Under the pieces are notes generated by a model. It did no database searches, was not told the origin of the DNA, and worked only from the letters and a program-made list of their open reading frames with translations. The translations under genes and the position numbers were made by a program. From Salinicola acroporae (lineage in GTDB: Bacteria > Pseudomonadota > Gammaproteobacteria > Pseudomonadales > Halomonadaceae), in contig NZ_PZJW01000002.1 of assembly GCF_003206615.1 (NCBI RefSeq), forward strand, positions 295,803 through 359,802: 64,000 nucleotides of DNA, in the 5' to 3' direction. This document shows, in pieces, positions 36,588 through 46,160 of the stretch. Every line of letters starts with the position of its first letter. Within the stretch, counting starts at the first letter, position 1.

Positions 36588-38285
36588 ATGGATCACACGC
36601 TTCTCTCTCTGTTTGCCTTCCTGCCGCTGGTGCTGGCAGGTGTCTTGCTGATCGGGTTCCGGATGGCGGCACGAACGGCGATGCCGATCGTGTTCGTCGT
36701 CGCGGTACTGATCGCGCTGCTGGTCTGGGACATGACCGCGACCCGCGTGCTGGCCTCCACGCTGCAAGGCCTGATCATGACCGTCTCGCTGCTGTGGATC
36801 ATTTTCGGGGCCATTCTGCTGCTCAACACGCTGAAGCACTCGGGCGGCATCATGGCGATTCGCAACGGCTTCTCCGGCATCAGTCCGGATCGCCGCGTGC
36901 AGGCGCTGATCGTCGCCTGGCTGTTCGGTTGCTTCATCGAGGGCGCCTCGGGCTTCGGTACGCCGGCCGCCGTGGCCGCGCCGCTGATGGTGGCGCTGGG
37001 CTTCCCCGCCCTGGCTGCCGTGGTTGTCGGTATGATGCTGCAGTCGACGCCGGTCTCGTTCGGCGCCGTGGGCACGCCGATCGTGGTTGGCGTCACCGGC
37101 GGCGTGAACCAGTCGGCGATCGCCGAACAGCTCACGGCCAACGGCTCGACCTGGGAAACCTATTTCCGCCTGATCACCTCCGAGGTGGTCATCACTCATG
37201 GCATCATCGGCGTGTTCATGCCGCTGATCCTGGTCGTCGTGATGGTGCGATTCTTCGGCGAGAACCGCTCCTGGACCGAAGGCCTGTCGATCACGCCCTT
37301 CGCGCTGTTCGTCGGCGTCTGTTTCGTGGTGCCGTCGATGCTGGTCGGCGTCCTGCTGGGCCCGGAGTTTCCGTCATTGCTGGGCGGCTTGATCGGCCTG
37401 GCGATCGTAGTGCCGGCCGCACGCAAGGGCTTCCTGCTGCCGAAGGATACCTGGGATTTCCCGGAGCGCTCGAAGTGGCCCGCCGAGTGGCTCGGCACCA
37501 TCGAGATCAAGGTCGACGACGTCGCCGGCCGCGCGCCGATGTCGACGCTGCGAGGCTGGCTGCCCTACGTCATCGTCGCCATTCTGCTGGTGATCTCGCG
37601 CACCATCCCTTCGGTCAAGGCAGGCCTCTCCTCGATCAGTACCGGCTGGAGCAACATCCTCGGCGAGCAGGGCATCTCCGGTAGCGTCGAATGGCTCTAC
37701 CTCCCCGGCGGCATCATCCTGATCGCGGTGATCTGCACGATCTTCCTGCACCGGATGCGCGGCCAGCAGGTCACGGCGGCCTTTGCCGAGTCCTCCAAGA
37801 CCATCTTCGGTGCCGGCTTCGTGCTGCTGTTCACCATTCCGATGGTACGCATCCTAATCAACTCCGGCGTCAACGAGTCCGACCTGGTCTCGATGCCGGT
37901 CGCCATGGCGCAACTGGTCGCCGATGGCGTCGGTCAGATCTACCCGCTGTTCGCCCCGGCGGTCGGCGCACTGGGCGCCTTCATTGCCGGCTCCAATACC
38001 GTCTCCAACCTGATGCTGGCGGCGTTCCAGTTCAACGTCGCCGAGGTGCTCGGCGTCTCCACCGCGATGATGGTCTCGCTACAGGCCGTGGGCGCCGCCG
38101 CCGGCAACATGATCGCGATCCACAACGTGGTGGCGGCCTCGGCTACCGTCGGCCTGCTCGGCCGCGAGGGCACCACGCTGCGCAAGACGATCCTACCGAC
38201 GCTCTACTACTGCCTGTTCGCCGGCATCATCGGGCTGCTGGCCTTCTACGTCTTCGGCTTCACCGACCCGCTCATGGGCAGTTGA
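36588..38285 (+). CDS. L-lactate/glycolate permease, LctP family
   Basis: 565-residue inner-membrane transporter with 12 or more hydrophobic segments and LctP hallmarks: [58 protein letters not shown] and [20 protein letters not shown]. The family takes up lactate or glycolate with protons. Because it is followed by glcDEFG, glycolate (GlcA role) is the more likely substrate. AGGGGC precedes the ATG at 36588, and upstream in-frame starts lack support. Confidence 0.9.
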   Translation: MDHTLLSLFAFLPLVLAGVLLIGFRMAARTAMPIVFVVAVLIALLVWDMTATRVLASTLQGLIMTVSLLWIIFGAILLLNTLKHSGGIMAIRNGFSGISPDRRVQALIVAWLFGCFIEGASGFGTPAAVAAPLMVALGFPALAAVVVGMMLQSTPVSFGAVGTPIVVGVTGGVNQSAIAEQLTANGSTWETYFRLITSEVVITHGIIGVFMPLILVVVMVRFFGENRSWTEGLSITPFALFVGVCFVVPSMLVGVLLGPEFPSLLGGLIGLAIVVPAARKGFLLPKDTWDFPERSKWPAEWLGTIEIKVDDVAGRAPMSTLRGWLPYVIVAILLVISRTIPSVKAGLSSISTGWSNILGEQGISGSVEWLYLPGGIILIAVICTIFLHRMRGQQVTAAFAESSKTIFGAGFVLLFTIPMVRILINSGVNESDLVSMPVAMAQLVADGVGQIYPLFAPAVGALGAFIAGSNTVSNLMLAAFQFNVAEVLGVSTAMMVSLQAVGAAAGNMIAIHNVVAASATVGLLGREGTTLRKTILPTLYYCLFAGIIGLLAFYVFGFTDPLMGS

Positions 38286-38289
38286 GCCC

Positions 38290-38322
38290 ATCCTCCCGGC
38301 TGCGGCCGGGAGGATCTCTCTT
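38290..38322 (+). terminator. Hairpin after the permease gene; repeat copy 2
   Basis: ATCCTCCCGGC pairs perfectly with GCCGGGAGGAT over 11 bp around the loop TGCG and is followed by CTCTCTT. Its 20-base core (38293-38312) is the reverse complement of that at 32056-32075. Probably attenuates readthrough from the permease into glcD. Confidence 0.55.
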
Positions 38323-38323
38323 A

Positions 38324-38334
38324 TGGTCTGACCA
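38324..38334. promoter_or_regulatory. GlcC/LldR/FadR-type operator upstream of glcD
   Basis: TGGTCTGACCA is again TGGT-N3-ACCA, extended to ATGGT/ACCAT. It lies between the permease hairpin and the glcD start, suggesting a second promoter under the same GntR regulator as the permease. Confidence 0.65.
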
Positions 38335-38473
38335 TTTTCCAACCCATTGGGCTATTGGCTAATGGTCGTCACCGGCGGCCTTCCACAGAATGACCGCATC
38401 GCATTGTGGAAAGACCTTCCACAAACCGGATCTTCACCACCGCCAGCGGCACCCGCCCCAGCGAGGAGACGCC

Positions 38474-39973
38474 ATGGAACTGCTTTACGACGAGCGCATC
38501 GATGGCGAGATCGCCACCGTCGACAAGTCCGGCCTGATGGCGGCCATCATGGCGGTGGCGCCCAGGCTGACCCTGCTCGACCGCGAAGAGGACCTGCGCC
38601 CGTTCGAGTGCGACGGGCTGTCCGCCTATCGCGTGCTGCCGATGCTGGTGGCCATGCCGACGACGCTGGCCGAGGTCGAGGCGTTGATGCGGGTCTGCTA
38701 CGAGCATGCCGTACCGGTGGTGACACGAGGTGCCGGCACCGGGCTCTCCGGCGGCGCGTTGCCGCTGGAGAAGGGCGTACTGCTGGTGATGTCGCGTTTC
38801 AACAAGATCCTGAGCGTCGATGCCGATGCCCGCCTCGCCCGGGTCCAGCCAGGAGTCCGCAACCTGGCGATCAGCGAGGCGGCCGCACCCCATGGCCTCT
38901 ACTACGCCCCCGATCCCTCCTCGCAGATCGCCTGCTCCATCGGCGGCAACGTAGCCGAGAACGCTGGCGGCGTTCACTGCCTGAAGTACGGCCTCACGGT
39001 CCATAACGTGCTGAGCGTGGAGATCGTCACCATCGAGGGCGAGCGCATGACCCTCGGCGGCGAATCGCTGGACACGCCTGGCTACGATCTGCTGGCGCTG
39101 TTCATGGGCTCGGAAGGCATGCTCGGCGTGATCACCGAAGTGACGGTGCGACTGCTGCCGAAGCCGGAAGTGGCCAAGGTGCTGATGGCCTGCTTCGACG
39201 ATGTCGAGCGGGCCGGCAAGGCGGTGGGCGATATCATCGCCGCCGGCTGTATCCCCGGCGGTCTCGAGATGATGGACAACCTGGCGATTCGCGCCGCCGA
39301 GGATTTCGTCCACGCGGGCTACCCGGTCGACGCCCAGGCGATCCTGCTGTGCGAGCTCGACGGTGTGGAGAGTGACGTCCAGGCCGACTGCGAGCGAGTC
39401 CGCCAGTTGCTCGAGACGGCGGGCGCCTCTCAGATCCGGCTCGCCCGGGACGACACCGAGCGCCAGCTATTCTGGGCCGGTCGCAAGGCGGCGTTTCCAG
39501 CCGTCGGCCGCATGTCGCCGGACTACTACTGCATCGACGGCACCATACCGCGACGAGAACTGCCCCGGGTGCTGAAGGGTATCAACGATCTCTCGGCCCA
39601 ATACGGACTCAGGGTCGCCAACGTCTTCCACGCCGGCGACGGCAACCTGCATCCGCTGATCCTGTTCGACGCCAATCAGCCCGGCGAGCTGGAATCCACG
39701 GAAGCGCTCGGCGGCAGGATTCTCGAACTCTGCGTCGATGCGGGCGGCAGCATCACTGGTGAACACGGCGTCGGTCGCGAAAAGCTCAACCAGATGTGCA
39801 CTCAGTTCGCCGCCGACGAGATCACCCTGTTCCACGCGGTGAAGTCTGCCTTCGACGAACGCCGTCTGCTCAACCCCGGCAAGAACATTCCGACACTGGC
39901 ACGGTGCGCGGAGTTCGGCGCCATGCACGTCCATCACGGCGAACTGCCGCACCCCGAACTGCCGCGATTCTGA
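38474..39973 (+). CDS. glcD: Glycolate oxidase subunit GlcD (FAD-linked)
   Basis: 499-residue FAD-binding subunit of membrane-associated glycolate dehydrogenase, oxidising glycolate to glyoxylate. The PCMH-type FAD domain is in the N-terminal half (VPVVTRGAGTGLSGGALPLE, then YYAPDPSSQIACSIGGNVAENAGG), with the FAD-oxidase C domain later (VANVFHAGDGNLHPLILFD and GEHGVGREKLNQM). GAGGAG at 38463-38468 supports the ATG at 38474. First of glcDEFG. Confidence 0.93.
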   Translation: MELLYDERIDGEIATVDKSGLMAAIMAVAPRLTLLDREEDLRPFECDGLSAYRVLPMLVAMPTTLAEVEALMRVCYEHAVPVVTRGAGTGLSGGALPLEKGVLLVMSRFNKILSVDADARLARVQPGVRNLAISEAAAPHGLYYAPDPSSQIACSIGGNVAENAGGVHCLKYGLTVHNVLSVEIVTIEGERMTLGGESLDTPGYDLLALFMGSEGMLGVITEVTVRLLPKPEVAKVLMACFDDVERAGKAVGDIIAAGCIPGGLEMMDNLAIRAAEDFVHAGYPVDAQAILLCELDGVESDVQADCERVRQLLETAGASQIRLARDDTERQLFWAGRKAAFPAVGRMSPDYYCIDGTIPRRELPRVLKGINDLSAQYGLRVANVFHAGDGNLHPLILFDANQPGELESTEALGGRILELCVDAGGSITGEHGVGREKLNQMCTQFAADEITLFHAVKSAFDERRLLNPGKNIPTLARCAEFGAMHVHHGELPHPELPRF

Positions 39974-40009
39974 TGTCGGCGACGGCATGAGAAACGCAAG
40001 GAGATCGCC

Positions 40010-41161
40010 ATGACCCACCTGCAGGACCAGCGGCCGGAGTACACGCCGCCGAACGAGCCCGGCCCCGATACCCTCGCCGGCCGAGACGACAGCGAAGCCC
40101 TGTGCGAACAGGTGGCGCGAGCCCAGGCCGAGCGCGCCACGCTGCGCATCGTCGGCGGCAACACCAAGGCGTTCTACGGCCGCCGGGTCGAGACGGCGCA
40201 GGCGCTCTCCACTACCGGCCATCACGGCATCGTCCACTACGATCCGGTAGAACTGGTCGCCACCGTCCGCGCCGGCACGCGGCTGGGGGATCTCGAGCGA
40301 GCGCTTGCCGACAACGGCCAGCGCCTTGCCTTCGAGCCGCCACACTTCGGCGATGACGCCACCGTCGGCGGCATGGTCGCCGCCGGGCTTTCCGGTCCTC
40401 GTCGCCCGTGGACCGGCGCCGTGCGGGATTTCGTACTCGGCGTTCGACTCATCACCTTTGAAGGCAAGCAGTTGCGCTTCGGCGGCGAGGTCATGAAGAA
40501 CGTCGCCGGCTACGATCTGTCCCGGCTCATGGTCGGCGCCCAGGGGACGCTCGGGGTGCTGACCGAAGTCTCGTTCAAGGTGCTTCCCATTCCTCACGCT
40601 CACGCCTGCCTGCGACTCGAACTGCCGCTGACCGAAGCGCTCGAGCGCTTGACGGCCTGGGGCCGCGAGCCGATGCCCATCACCGGCGCCGCCCACGATG
40701 GCGAAGCGCTGCACCTGCGCCTCGAAGGTGGCGAGGGCTCCGTCTCGGCGACGCGCCAACGCCTTGGCGGTGAAACGGAAGATCCGCGCTTCTGGTCGCA
40801 GTTGCGCGAGTTGCAACTGCCCTTCTTCGGCGTCTTCGATAACGACGCGCATGTCCTGTGGCGCCTGTCGCTGCCGGCATTGGCGCGTACGCCGGCGCTC
40901 GACGGTGACTGGCTGGTCGACTGGGCCGGTGCCCAGCGCTGGCTGCGAGTCCCCGCGGAGCACAGCGGCGGTGACGACACGGCGATCAAGGAGGCCGCGA
41001 TTGCCGCCGGCGGCCATGCCACGCGCTTCACCCCGAACGCCAACGGCGCTTCACCTTTCACGCCCCTGCCACCGGTGCTGGCCAAGTACCACCGCCAGCT
41101 CAAGCAACGGCTCGATCCGCAGGCGATCTTCAACCCTGGCCGGCTCTACGCCGAGTGGTGA
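40010..41161 (+). CDS. glcE: Glycolate oxidase subunit GlcE (FAD-binding)
   Basis: 383-residue second flavoprotein subunit. Motifs: LRIVGGNTKAFYGR, FEPPHFGDDATVGGMVAAGLSGPRRP and GGEVMKNVAGYDLSRLMVGAQGTLG. It is slightly longer than typical GlcE at the N-terminus. AAGGAG precedes the ATG. It is 36 bases from glcD and 15 bases from glcF, consistent with one transcript. Confidence 0.93.
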   Translation: MTHLQDQRPEYTPPNEPGPDTLAGRDDSEALCEQVARAQAERATLRIVGGNTKAFYGRRVETAQALSTTGHHGIVHYDPVELVATVRAGTRLGDLERALADNGQRLAFEPPHFGDDATVGGMVAAGLSGPRRPWTGAVRDFVLGVRLITFEGKQLRFGGEVMKNVAGYDLSRLMVGAQGTLGVLTEVSFKVLPIPHAHACLRLELPLTEALERLTAWGREPMPITGAAHDGEALHLRLEGGEGSVSATRQRLGGETEDPRFWSQLRELQLPFFGVFDNDAHVLWRLSLPALARTPALDGDWLVDWAGAQRWLRVPAEHSGGDDTAIKEAAIAAGGHATRFTPNANGASPFTPLPPVLAKYHRQLKQRLDPQAIFNPGRLYAEW

Positions 41162-41176
41162 GGAGACCTCTACCCC

Positions 41177-42442
41177 ATGCAGACCCATTTTTCCGAGGCC
41201 GCCCGTGCCAAGCCCCATATCCACGAGGCCGACCGTATTCTGCGTACCTGCGTGCATTGCGGCTTCTGCAATGCCACCTGCCCGACCTACCAGTTGCTGG
41301 GTGACGAGCGCGACGGCCCGCGCGGTCGCATCTATCTGATCAAGGAGCTGCTGGAAAGCGACGACGGCGACGATCAGGTCACCCAGGAGACGCAGTTGCA
41401 CCTTGACCGCTGCCTGAGCTGCCGCAGCTGCGAGACCACCTGCCCCTCCGGCGTCGAGTATCACAAGCTGCTGGATATCGGGCGTGCCGAAGTCGACCGC
41501 CGGGTCGGCCGCCGGCCCGGCGAGCGCGCCCTGCGACTGGGGTTGCGCGTTGCGCTGGTCGAGCCCAAGCGGTTCCAGGCGCTGCTGGCCCTGGGGCAGA
41601 CGTTCCGCCCGCTGGCGCCTCACGACCTGCGCGACAAGATCCCCCCACGCCAGCAGCCTCGCCGGGTGCGGCCCGACCCGACCCGACACGCCCGCCAGAT
41701 GCTGATCCTGGAAGGCTGCGTCCAGCCCGGCCTGGCGCCCAATACCAACGACGCCACGGCCCGAGTGCTCGATCGTCTCGGCATCGGGGTGAGTCCCGCC
41801 CCGGAAGCGGGCTGCTGCGGCGCCATCGACTTCCACCTCAACGCCCAGGCCGCCGGTCGCGATCGCATGCGTGCCAATATCGATGCCTGGTGGCCGCTGA
41901 TCGACCGGCGCGGCGAGGCGACCTCCTCGCCAGCCGAAGTGGAGGCGATCATCCAGACCGCCAGCGGCTGCGGCGCCTTCGTCAAGGAGTACGGCGAGAC
42001 GCTCGCCGACGATCCCGAATATGCCGCCAAGGCCAGACGCGTGAGCGAGCTGGCCAAGGATCTGGTCGAGATATTGCGCGAGGAGGACCTGGAATCATTG
42101 AATACGAGTGACGCGTCCGCAGGACTGGCGTTCCACTGCCCGTGCACGCTTCAGCATGCCCAGAAGTTGGGGGGCGCCGTCGAAGGCGTGCTCGCCCGAC
42201 TGGGATTCGATCTCGCACCGGTGCGGGATTCACACCTCTGCTGCGGCTCTGCCGGCACCTATTCGATCACCCAACCGGTCCTGGCCCGACGCCTGCGCGA
42301 CGACAAGATGGACGCGCTGGAAGCGTCGTCGCCGCAGACCATCGTCACTGCCAATATCGGCTGTCAGAGTCATCTCAACAGCGCCGGACGAACCCCGGTA
42401 AGACATTGGATCGAGGTCGTCGACGAAGCGCTCACGGCGTAG
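41177..42442 (+). CDS. glcF: Glycolate oxidase iron-sulfur subunit GlcF
   Basis: 421-residue electron-transfer subunit with two ferredoxin-type 4Fe-4S motifs: C25/C28/C31/C35 (CVHCGFCNATC) and C79/C82/C85/C89 (CLSCRSCETTC). Two CCG domains follow (EAGCCGAIDFHLN and DSHLCCGSAGTYSI). It passes electrons from the GlcD/GlcE flavins to the respiratory chain. GAGGAG precedes the ATG. Confidence 0.95.
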   Translation: MQTHFSEAARAKPHIHEADRILRTCVHCGFCNATCPTYQLLGDERDGPRGRIYLIKELLESDDGDDQVTQETQLHLDRCLSCRSCETTCPSGVEYHKLLDIGRAEVDRRVGRRPGERALRLGLRVALVEPKRFQALLALGQTFRPLAPHDLRDKIPPRQQPRRVRPDPTRHARQMLILEGCVQPGLAPNTNDATARVLDRLGIGVSPAPEAGCCGAIDFHLNAQAAGRDRMRANIDAWWPLIDRRGEATSSPAEVEAIIQTASGCGAFVKEYGETLADDPEYAAKARRVSELAKDLVEILREEDLESLNTSDASAGLAFHCPCTLQHAQKLGGAVEGVLARLGFDLAPVRDSHLCCGSAGTYSITQPVLARRLRDDKMDALEASSPQTIVTANIGCQSHLNSAGRTPVRHWIEVVDEALTA

Positions 42443-42558
42443 CGCCGGCGACTCACTCGAGACCATGCAAGGCCAGCCCGCTACGGCACCCGGCAGGTTG
42501 GTTTCTCGCTTTTGCTCGTAGCCCGACGCTACTCTCACGATGAAACTGGAGCCCCACC

Positions 42559-42960
42559 ATGCAGACCAAAGCCGCACTCGAACTCAACGATGTCAATGCC
42601 ATCCTCGATGCCGCCCAGACCGAAGCCGAAGCCCAGGGCTGGGCAGTCACCATCGCCGTCGCCGACGATGGCGGCCACCTGCTCGGCCTGCGACGGATGA
42701 ACGGTGCCGCCCCCTTCAGCGCCGGTATCGCTACCGAGAAGGCCCGCAACGCGGCCATCGGACGCAAGGAGACCCAGGTGTTCGAAGAGATGATCAACAA
42801 TGGCCGCACCGCCTTCGTGACCGCGCCAATGACCGCGCTGCTTTCTGGCGGCGTGCCGGTCATTCACGACGGCCAGGTGATCGGCAGTGTCGGCATCTCC
42901 GGGGTCAAGCCGGAGCAGGATGTACAGGTGGCCAAGGCCGGCGCGAAAGCCATTGGCTGA
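42559..42960 (+). CDS. glcG: GlcG/HbpS family protein
   Basis: 133-residue small protein of the GlcG/HbpS family (heme-degrading or heme-binding in some members, unknown role in glc operons). Recognised by VTIAVADDGGHLLGLRRM, FSAGIATEKARNAA and SGGVPVIHDGQVIGSVGISG. It follows glcF with a 116-base gap and is the last gene of the glycolate unit. Malate synthase G (glcB) is not adjacent. Confidence 0.9.
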   Translation: MQTKAALELNDVNAILDAAQTEAEAQGWAVTIAVADDGGHLLGLRRMNGAAPFSAGIATEKARNAAIGRKETQVFEEMINNGRTAFVTAPMTALLSGGVPVIHDGQVIGSVGISGVKPEQDVQVAKAGAKAIG

Positions 42961-42969
42961 AGCCAACGC

Positions 42970-44013
42970 CTAGCGCTTCTTACCGCTGCCGCGCGTGCGC
43001 TTGGTGGAAGGCGCGCTCGGCTTCCCGCCACGCCCCTTGGCCGCGGACTTGATGCCCGGCTTGCCCTTGGCGCCGGGTTTGCCCTTGGTGCCCGGCTTGC
43101 CCTGGGTGCCAGGTTTGCCGCCGCTGGCCGATCTCGCCTTGGGGTGAGGTTTGCCGGCAGCGCCGCTTTTCGGGCCGGAGCGCTTGCCCCGGGAAGGTGT
43201 CTTGCCGGCTCCCGGCTGGCGCCCCTTGGTCGCCGGCTTCGCGGCTTTGCCGCTGCGCGCGGGCTTGGCCACCTGTGTCGGCTCGGCCTCGCCACCGGAG
43301 TCGCGGGTCAGCGCGATCAGGGTCTCGATCTCCTTCGGCGAGAGATCCCGCCAGTCGCCCAGCGCCAACCCCTTGAGCGAGACGTTCATGATCCGGGTAC
43401 GGATCAGTTGAGTGACCTCGTAGCCGAAATATTCACACATGCGGCGTATCTGGCGATTGAGCCCCTGTACCAGGGTGATGGTGAACACGAAGGTCGACTC
43501 CCTACGCACCTGGCAGCGCTTGGTCACCTGGCCGAGGATGGGGACGCCACGCTGCATGCCCTCGATGAAGTCGTCGGTGACCGGCTTGTCGACGGTCACT
43601 CGATACTCTTTTTCGTGATGGTTGTGCGCGCGCAGGATCTTGTTGACCAGGTCGCCATCGTTGGTCAGAAAAATCAGCCCCTGGGAGTCCTTGTCGAGCC
43701 GGCCGATCGGGAAGATCCGCGTCCCGTGCTTGATGAACTCGACGATGTTGTCCTTCTCGCTGGACTCGGTGGTGCTGACGATCCCCACCGGCTTGTTCAG
43801 CGCGATCAGGACCAGATCCTCCGCCTCCCGCGGCTCGATCTCCTGGCCATTGACCTTGACCCGATCCCCCGCCGTCACCTGGTCACCGGTGGTGGCCCGG
43901 CGGCCGTTGATCCACACGTTGCCTTGCTCCACGAAGCGATCGGCTTCACGGCGGGAGCACATCCCGCTTTCGCTGATGTACTTGTTGATACGGGTCGATT
44001 GTCGTAACGCCAT
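42970..44013 (-). CDS. rluF: 23S rRNA pseudouridine synthase RluF with long basic tail
   Basis: 347 residues. The N-terminal S4 RNA-binding domain (about 7-60; [20 protein letters not shown]) precedes the RsuA/RluF catalytic domain with D107 in [28 protein letters not shown] and VPILGQVTK are typical of RluF, which modifies U2604. From about residue 242 there is a tail of about 105 residues rich in Lys, Gly, Pro, Ala and Arg, including collagen-like GKPGxxGKPG repeats. It converges with glcG, 9 bases apart. Confidence 0.9.
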   Translation of the reverse strand: MALRQSTRINKYISESGMCSRREADRFVEQGNVWINGRRATTGDQVTAGDRVKVNGQEIEPREAEDLVLIALNKPVGIVSTTESSEKDNIVEFIKHGTRIFPIGRLDKDSQGLIFLTNDGDLVNKILRAHNHHEKEYRVTVDKPVTDDFIEGMQRGVPILGQVTKRCQVRRESTFVFTITLVQGLNRQIRRMCEYFGYEVTQLIRTRIMNVSLKGLALGDWRDLSPKEIETLIALTRDSGGEAEPTQVAKPARSGKAAKPATKGRQPGAGKTPSRGKRSGPKSGAAGKPHPKARSASGGKPGTQGKPGTKGKPGAKGKPGIKSAAKGRGGKPSAPSTKRTRGSGKKR

Positions 44014-44352
44014 AAAGGGTCGTCCAGCCAGAAGAAAGGTGACTCAGCATCCGGCCGCGACCGATGGGCCACCAAGAGGATGATGTACCCGGACAGTTTG
44101 ACGCTTCCTCCGTAACGATAAAACCGGCCGACGTTCGAAAACCGCCTGATGACCTGTCACCGGGTCAGGATTCGGTCTCCCGCTCGGGACGCTCGAGCCG
44201 GCCTCTCGTCTAAAATTCTACCAAACAGAACAATATATCTACTGACGATATTCTTTAGTCGCAATTGACGGCGTCGGGATTGACCCGACAACTCGGCGGC
44301 CCTAATTTCTACTGTCGCAACACGTTCTATAAAAGAGAATAACGGAGACGCC
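44014..44352. other. AT-richer intergenic region upstream of tctC
   Basis: 339 bases between divergent rluF and tctC, noticeably AT-richer than the surrounding genes between about 44215 and 44340. It contains the CTGTCGCAACA element at 44312-44322 and a weaker relative (AGTCGCAATTG) near 44258. No gene is seen. Confidence 0.6.
44312..44322 (+). promoter_or_regulatory. Shared regulatory element upstream of tctC
   Basis: CTGTCGCAACA, 31 bases before the tctC ATG, is the exact reverse complement of TGTTGCGACAG at 46161-46171 between the IclR and CoA-transferase genes. Candidate IclR half-site. Confidence 0.45.
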
Positions 44353-45345
44353 ATGAAACTGTTGTCCTTGAAGCCTTCCGCGCTGTGCCTCGCACTCTCG
44401 CTGGCGACGCTGCCGATGCTGGTGCAGGCAGCCGGTCCGAGCGGCAAGATCGACTGCATCGCCCCTGCCAATCCTGGCGGCGGCTGGGACTTCACCTGCC
44501 GCAGCGTGGGTCAGGTCCTGAGCGAGATCGGTGCCATCAACGGCAGCGTACAGACCACCAACATGCCGGGTGCCAGCGGCGGTGTCGCGTTTTCCCACGT
44601 GGTCACCAAGCGGGCCGGACAGAACGACGTCATCGTCTCGGCGTCGACCTCGACCACCACCCGCCTGGCCCAGCACCAGTTCCCCGGCATGGATGCCGAC
44701 ATGGTCAACTGGGCCGGCACCGTCGGCGCGGATTATGGCGTGATCGCCGTGAGCAAGGACTCCCCCTATCAGAGCCTCGAGGCACTGCTGGACGCGATGG
44801 AGGAGAAGCCCTCCAGCGTCAGCTTCGCCGGCGGCAGTGCCAGCGGCGGCTGGGATCACCTCAAGGTGCTGATGATGGCGCGCGCCGACGGCATCCAACC
44901 GCTGAACAAGATCAAGTATCTGCCGTTCGACGGGGGTGGCGAGGCGATGACCCAGGTCGTCGGCGGTCATATCGACGCCTTCTCCGGAGATGCCTCGGAA
45001 ATCCTCGGTTTCGTCGAATCCGGCGACCTGCGGGTACTCGCCGTGCTTGCCGAGGGTCGTCTACCCGGTGCGCTCAGTGAATTCCCCACCGCCAAGGAAC
45101 AGGGCGTGGATGTCGAAGGCATCAACTGGCGCGGGTTCTACCTGCCGCCGAAACTCTCCGACGAGGATGTGGCCTGGTGGGAAGAGACGCTGCACAGGGT
45201 CTACGAGAGCCCGGAGTGGAAGGAAGTCATGAGCAAGAATGGCTTGATCCCCTTCGACCGCAGCGGCGAAGCCTTCAAGACGTACGTGCATCAGCAGATC
45301 GCCGATATCGAGGAGATCTCCAAGGAAGTCGGCCTGATCCAGTAA
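44353..45345 (+). CDS. Bug/TctC-type tripartite tricarboxylate transporter binding protein
   Basis: 330-residue periplasmic solute-binding protein with a signal peptide (cleavage near residue 26, VQAAG). Bug fold motifs: IDCIAPANPGGGWDFTCR, NMPGASGGVAFSHVV and the C-terminal WRGFYLPPKLSDEDVAWWEE. In the family it captures carboxylates such as citrate for the TctAB permease. No tctA or tctB lies nearby, so it is an orphan binding protein. Context with a CoA-transferase and citryl-CoA lyase suggests a citrate-like ligand. Confidence 0.9.
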   Translation: MKLLSLKPSALCLALSLATLPMLVQAAGPSGKIDCIAPANPGGGWDFTCRSVGQVLSEIGAINGSVQTTNMPGASGGVAFSHVVTKRAGQNDVIVSASTSTTTRLAQHQFPGMDADMVNWAGTVGADYGVIAVSKDSPYQSLEALLDAMEEKPSSVSFAGGSASGGWDHLKVLMMARADGIQPLNKIKYLPFDGGGEAMTQVVGGHIDAFSGDASEILGFVESGDLRVLAVLAEGRLPGALSEFPTAKEQGVDVEGINWRGFYLPPKLSDEDVAWWEETLHRVYESPEWKEVMSKNGLIPFDRSGEAFKTYVHQQIADIEEISKEVGLIQ

Positions 45346-45357
45346 GCCGGCACCGCA

Positions 45358-45391
45358 GTTCGGGTGGCTCATCGCTTCGAGCCATCCGAAC
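45358..45391. terminator. Hairpin after tctC
   Basis: GTTCGGGTGGCTC pairs with GAGCCATCCGAAC (13 bp, one G-T wobble) around an 8-base loop, 12 bases past the stop. There is no T-run. It sits between the convergent tctC and IclR genes. Confidence 0.5.
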
Positions 45392-45446
45392 CACTGATGC
45401 CAGCTCGCGGGCACGGCCGCACGGACGGCCCCATCCTCCCAGTCTC

Positions 45447-46112
45447 TCAGGAAGCCCGTAATGCGCGCGGCCACTGGCGTTCGAGACGCGGCGCATATTG
45501 GGACAGCAGCGGGACATGGCGATCCTTGGCCGCCAGGTTGAAGCGCTCGCTGGGGCCCGATAGTGCCAGCGCGCCCATCAGTTCCCCCTCGCCGTTATAG
45601 ATACCGATGGCCGCCGCCGACAGCCCGGCCTGGCGCTCGCCGCTCGACACCGCAACCTGACCGCGAGGGGTTTCGTAATTGAGCACCCGCCCGGCGGCAC
45701 CGCGCCCCAGCGGCAGTCTCACGCCCTCTTCCAGGTGGTGCCTGACCTCCAGCCGGCCGTTCTCGCGCAACCGGCAGATCCGGTGATCGCCATCGCGGAC
45801 ATAGAAGGACGCCGTCTCCTCGCTGGCGTCGCGCAGCGACTCGAGTATCGGTCTTACCAGATTCTCGAGCTGCGGCCCGTCACCCGCCAGCGGGGCCAAG
45901 CGCGAGACCGCCGGGCCGACCCGGTAGATGCCGCGTTCGTCGCGGGTGACATAGCCGAAATGCTCAAGCGAAGCCATCAACCGCAGGATAGTGCTCTTGT
46001 AGAACCCCGAGGCGTTGGCGAGTTCGGTCAGAGAGAACTCTCGCCGCTCCTGGGAGAAAGCTTCGAGCAGCGTCAGCGCTCGCTCGACGGCTTCGACACG
46101 TCGCTGGGCCAT
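45447..46112 (-). CDS. IclR family transcriptional regulator
   Basis: 221 residues. The N-terminal winged helix (RRVEAVERALTLLEAFSQ, then LTELANASGFYKSTILRLM) is followed by the IclR effector domain (AAGRVLNYETP and LSAAAIGIYNGEGELMGALALSG). AAGGAG precedes the ATG at 46112. Divergent from the CoA-transferase gene and convergent with tctC; both flanks carry the shared 11-mer, so it probably controls both. Confidence 0.9.
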   Translation of the reverse strand: MAQRRVEAVERALTLLEAFSQERREFSLTELANASGFYKSTILRLMASLEHFGYVTRDERGIYRVGPAVSRLAPLAGDGPQLENLVRPILESLRDASEETASFYVRDGDHRICRLRENGRLEVRHHLEEGVRLPLGRGAAGRVLNYETPRGQVAVSSGERQAGLSAAAIGIYNGEGELMGALALSGPSERFNLAAKDRHVPLLSQYAPRLERQWPRALRAS

Positions 46113-46160
46113 GGAACGCTCCTTTCGATCAGGGTCAGTAGGACTTGAACTAATGGCGAA

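Noticed and set aside
42970-43290. GKPG repeats read as a DNA tandem repeat array
   Set aside because: The repeats are coding, imperfect at DNA level and explained by the RluF tail.
44353-45345. Complete TTT transporter
   Set aside because: Only the binding protein is present; no tctA or tctB is encoded anywhere in the window.
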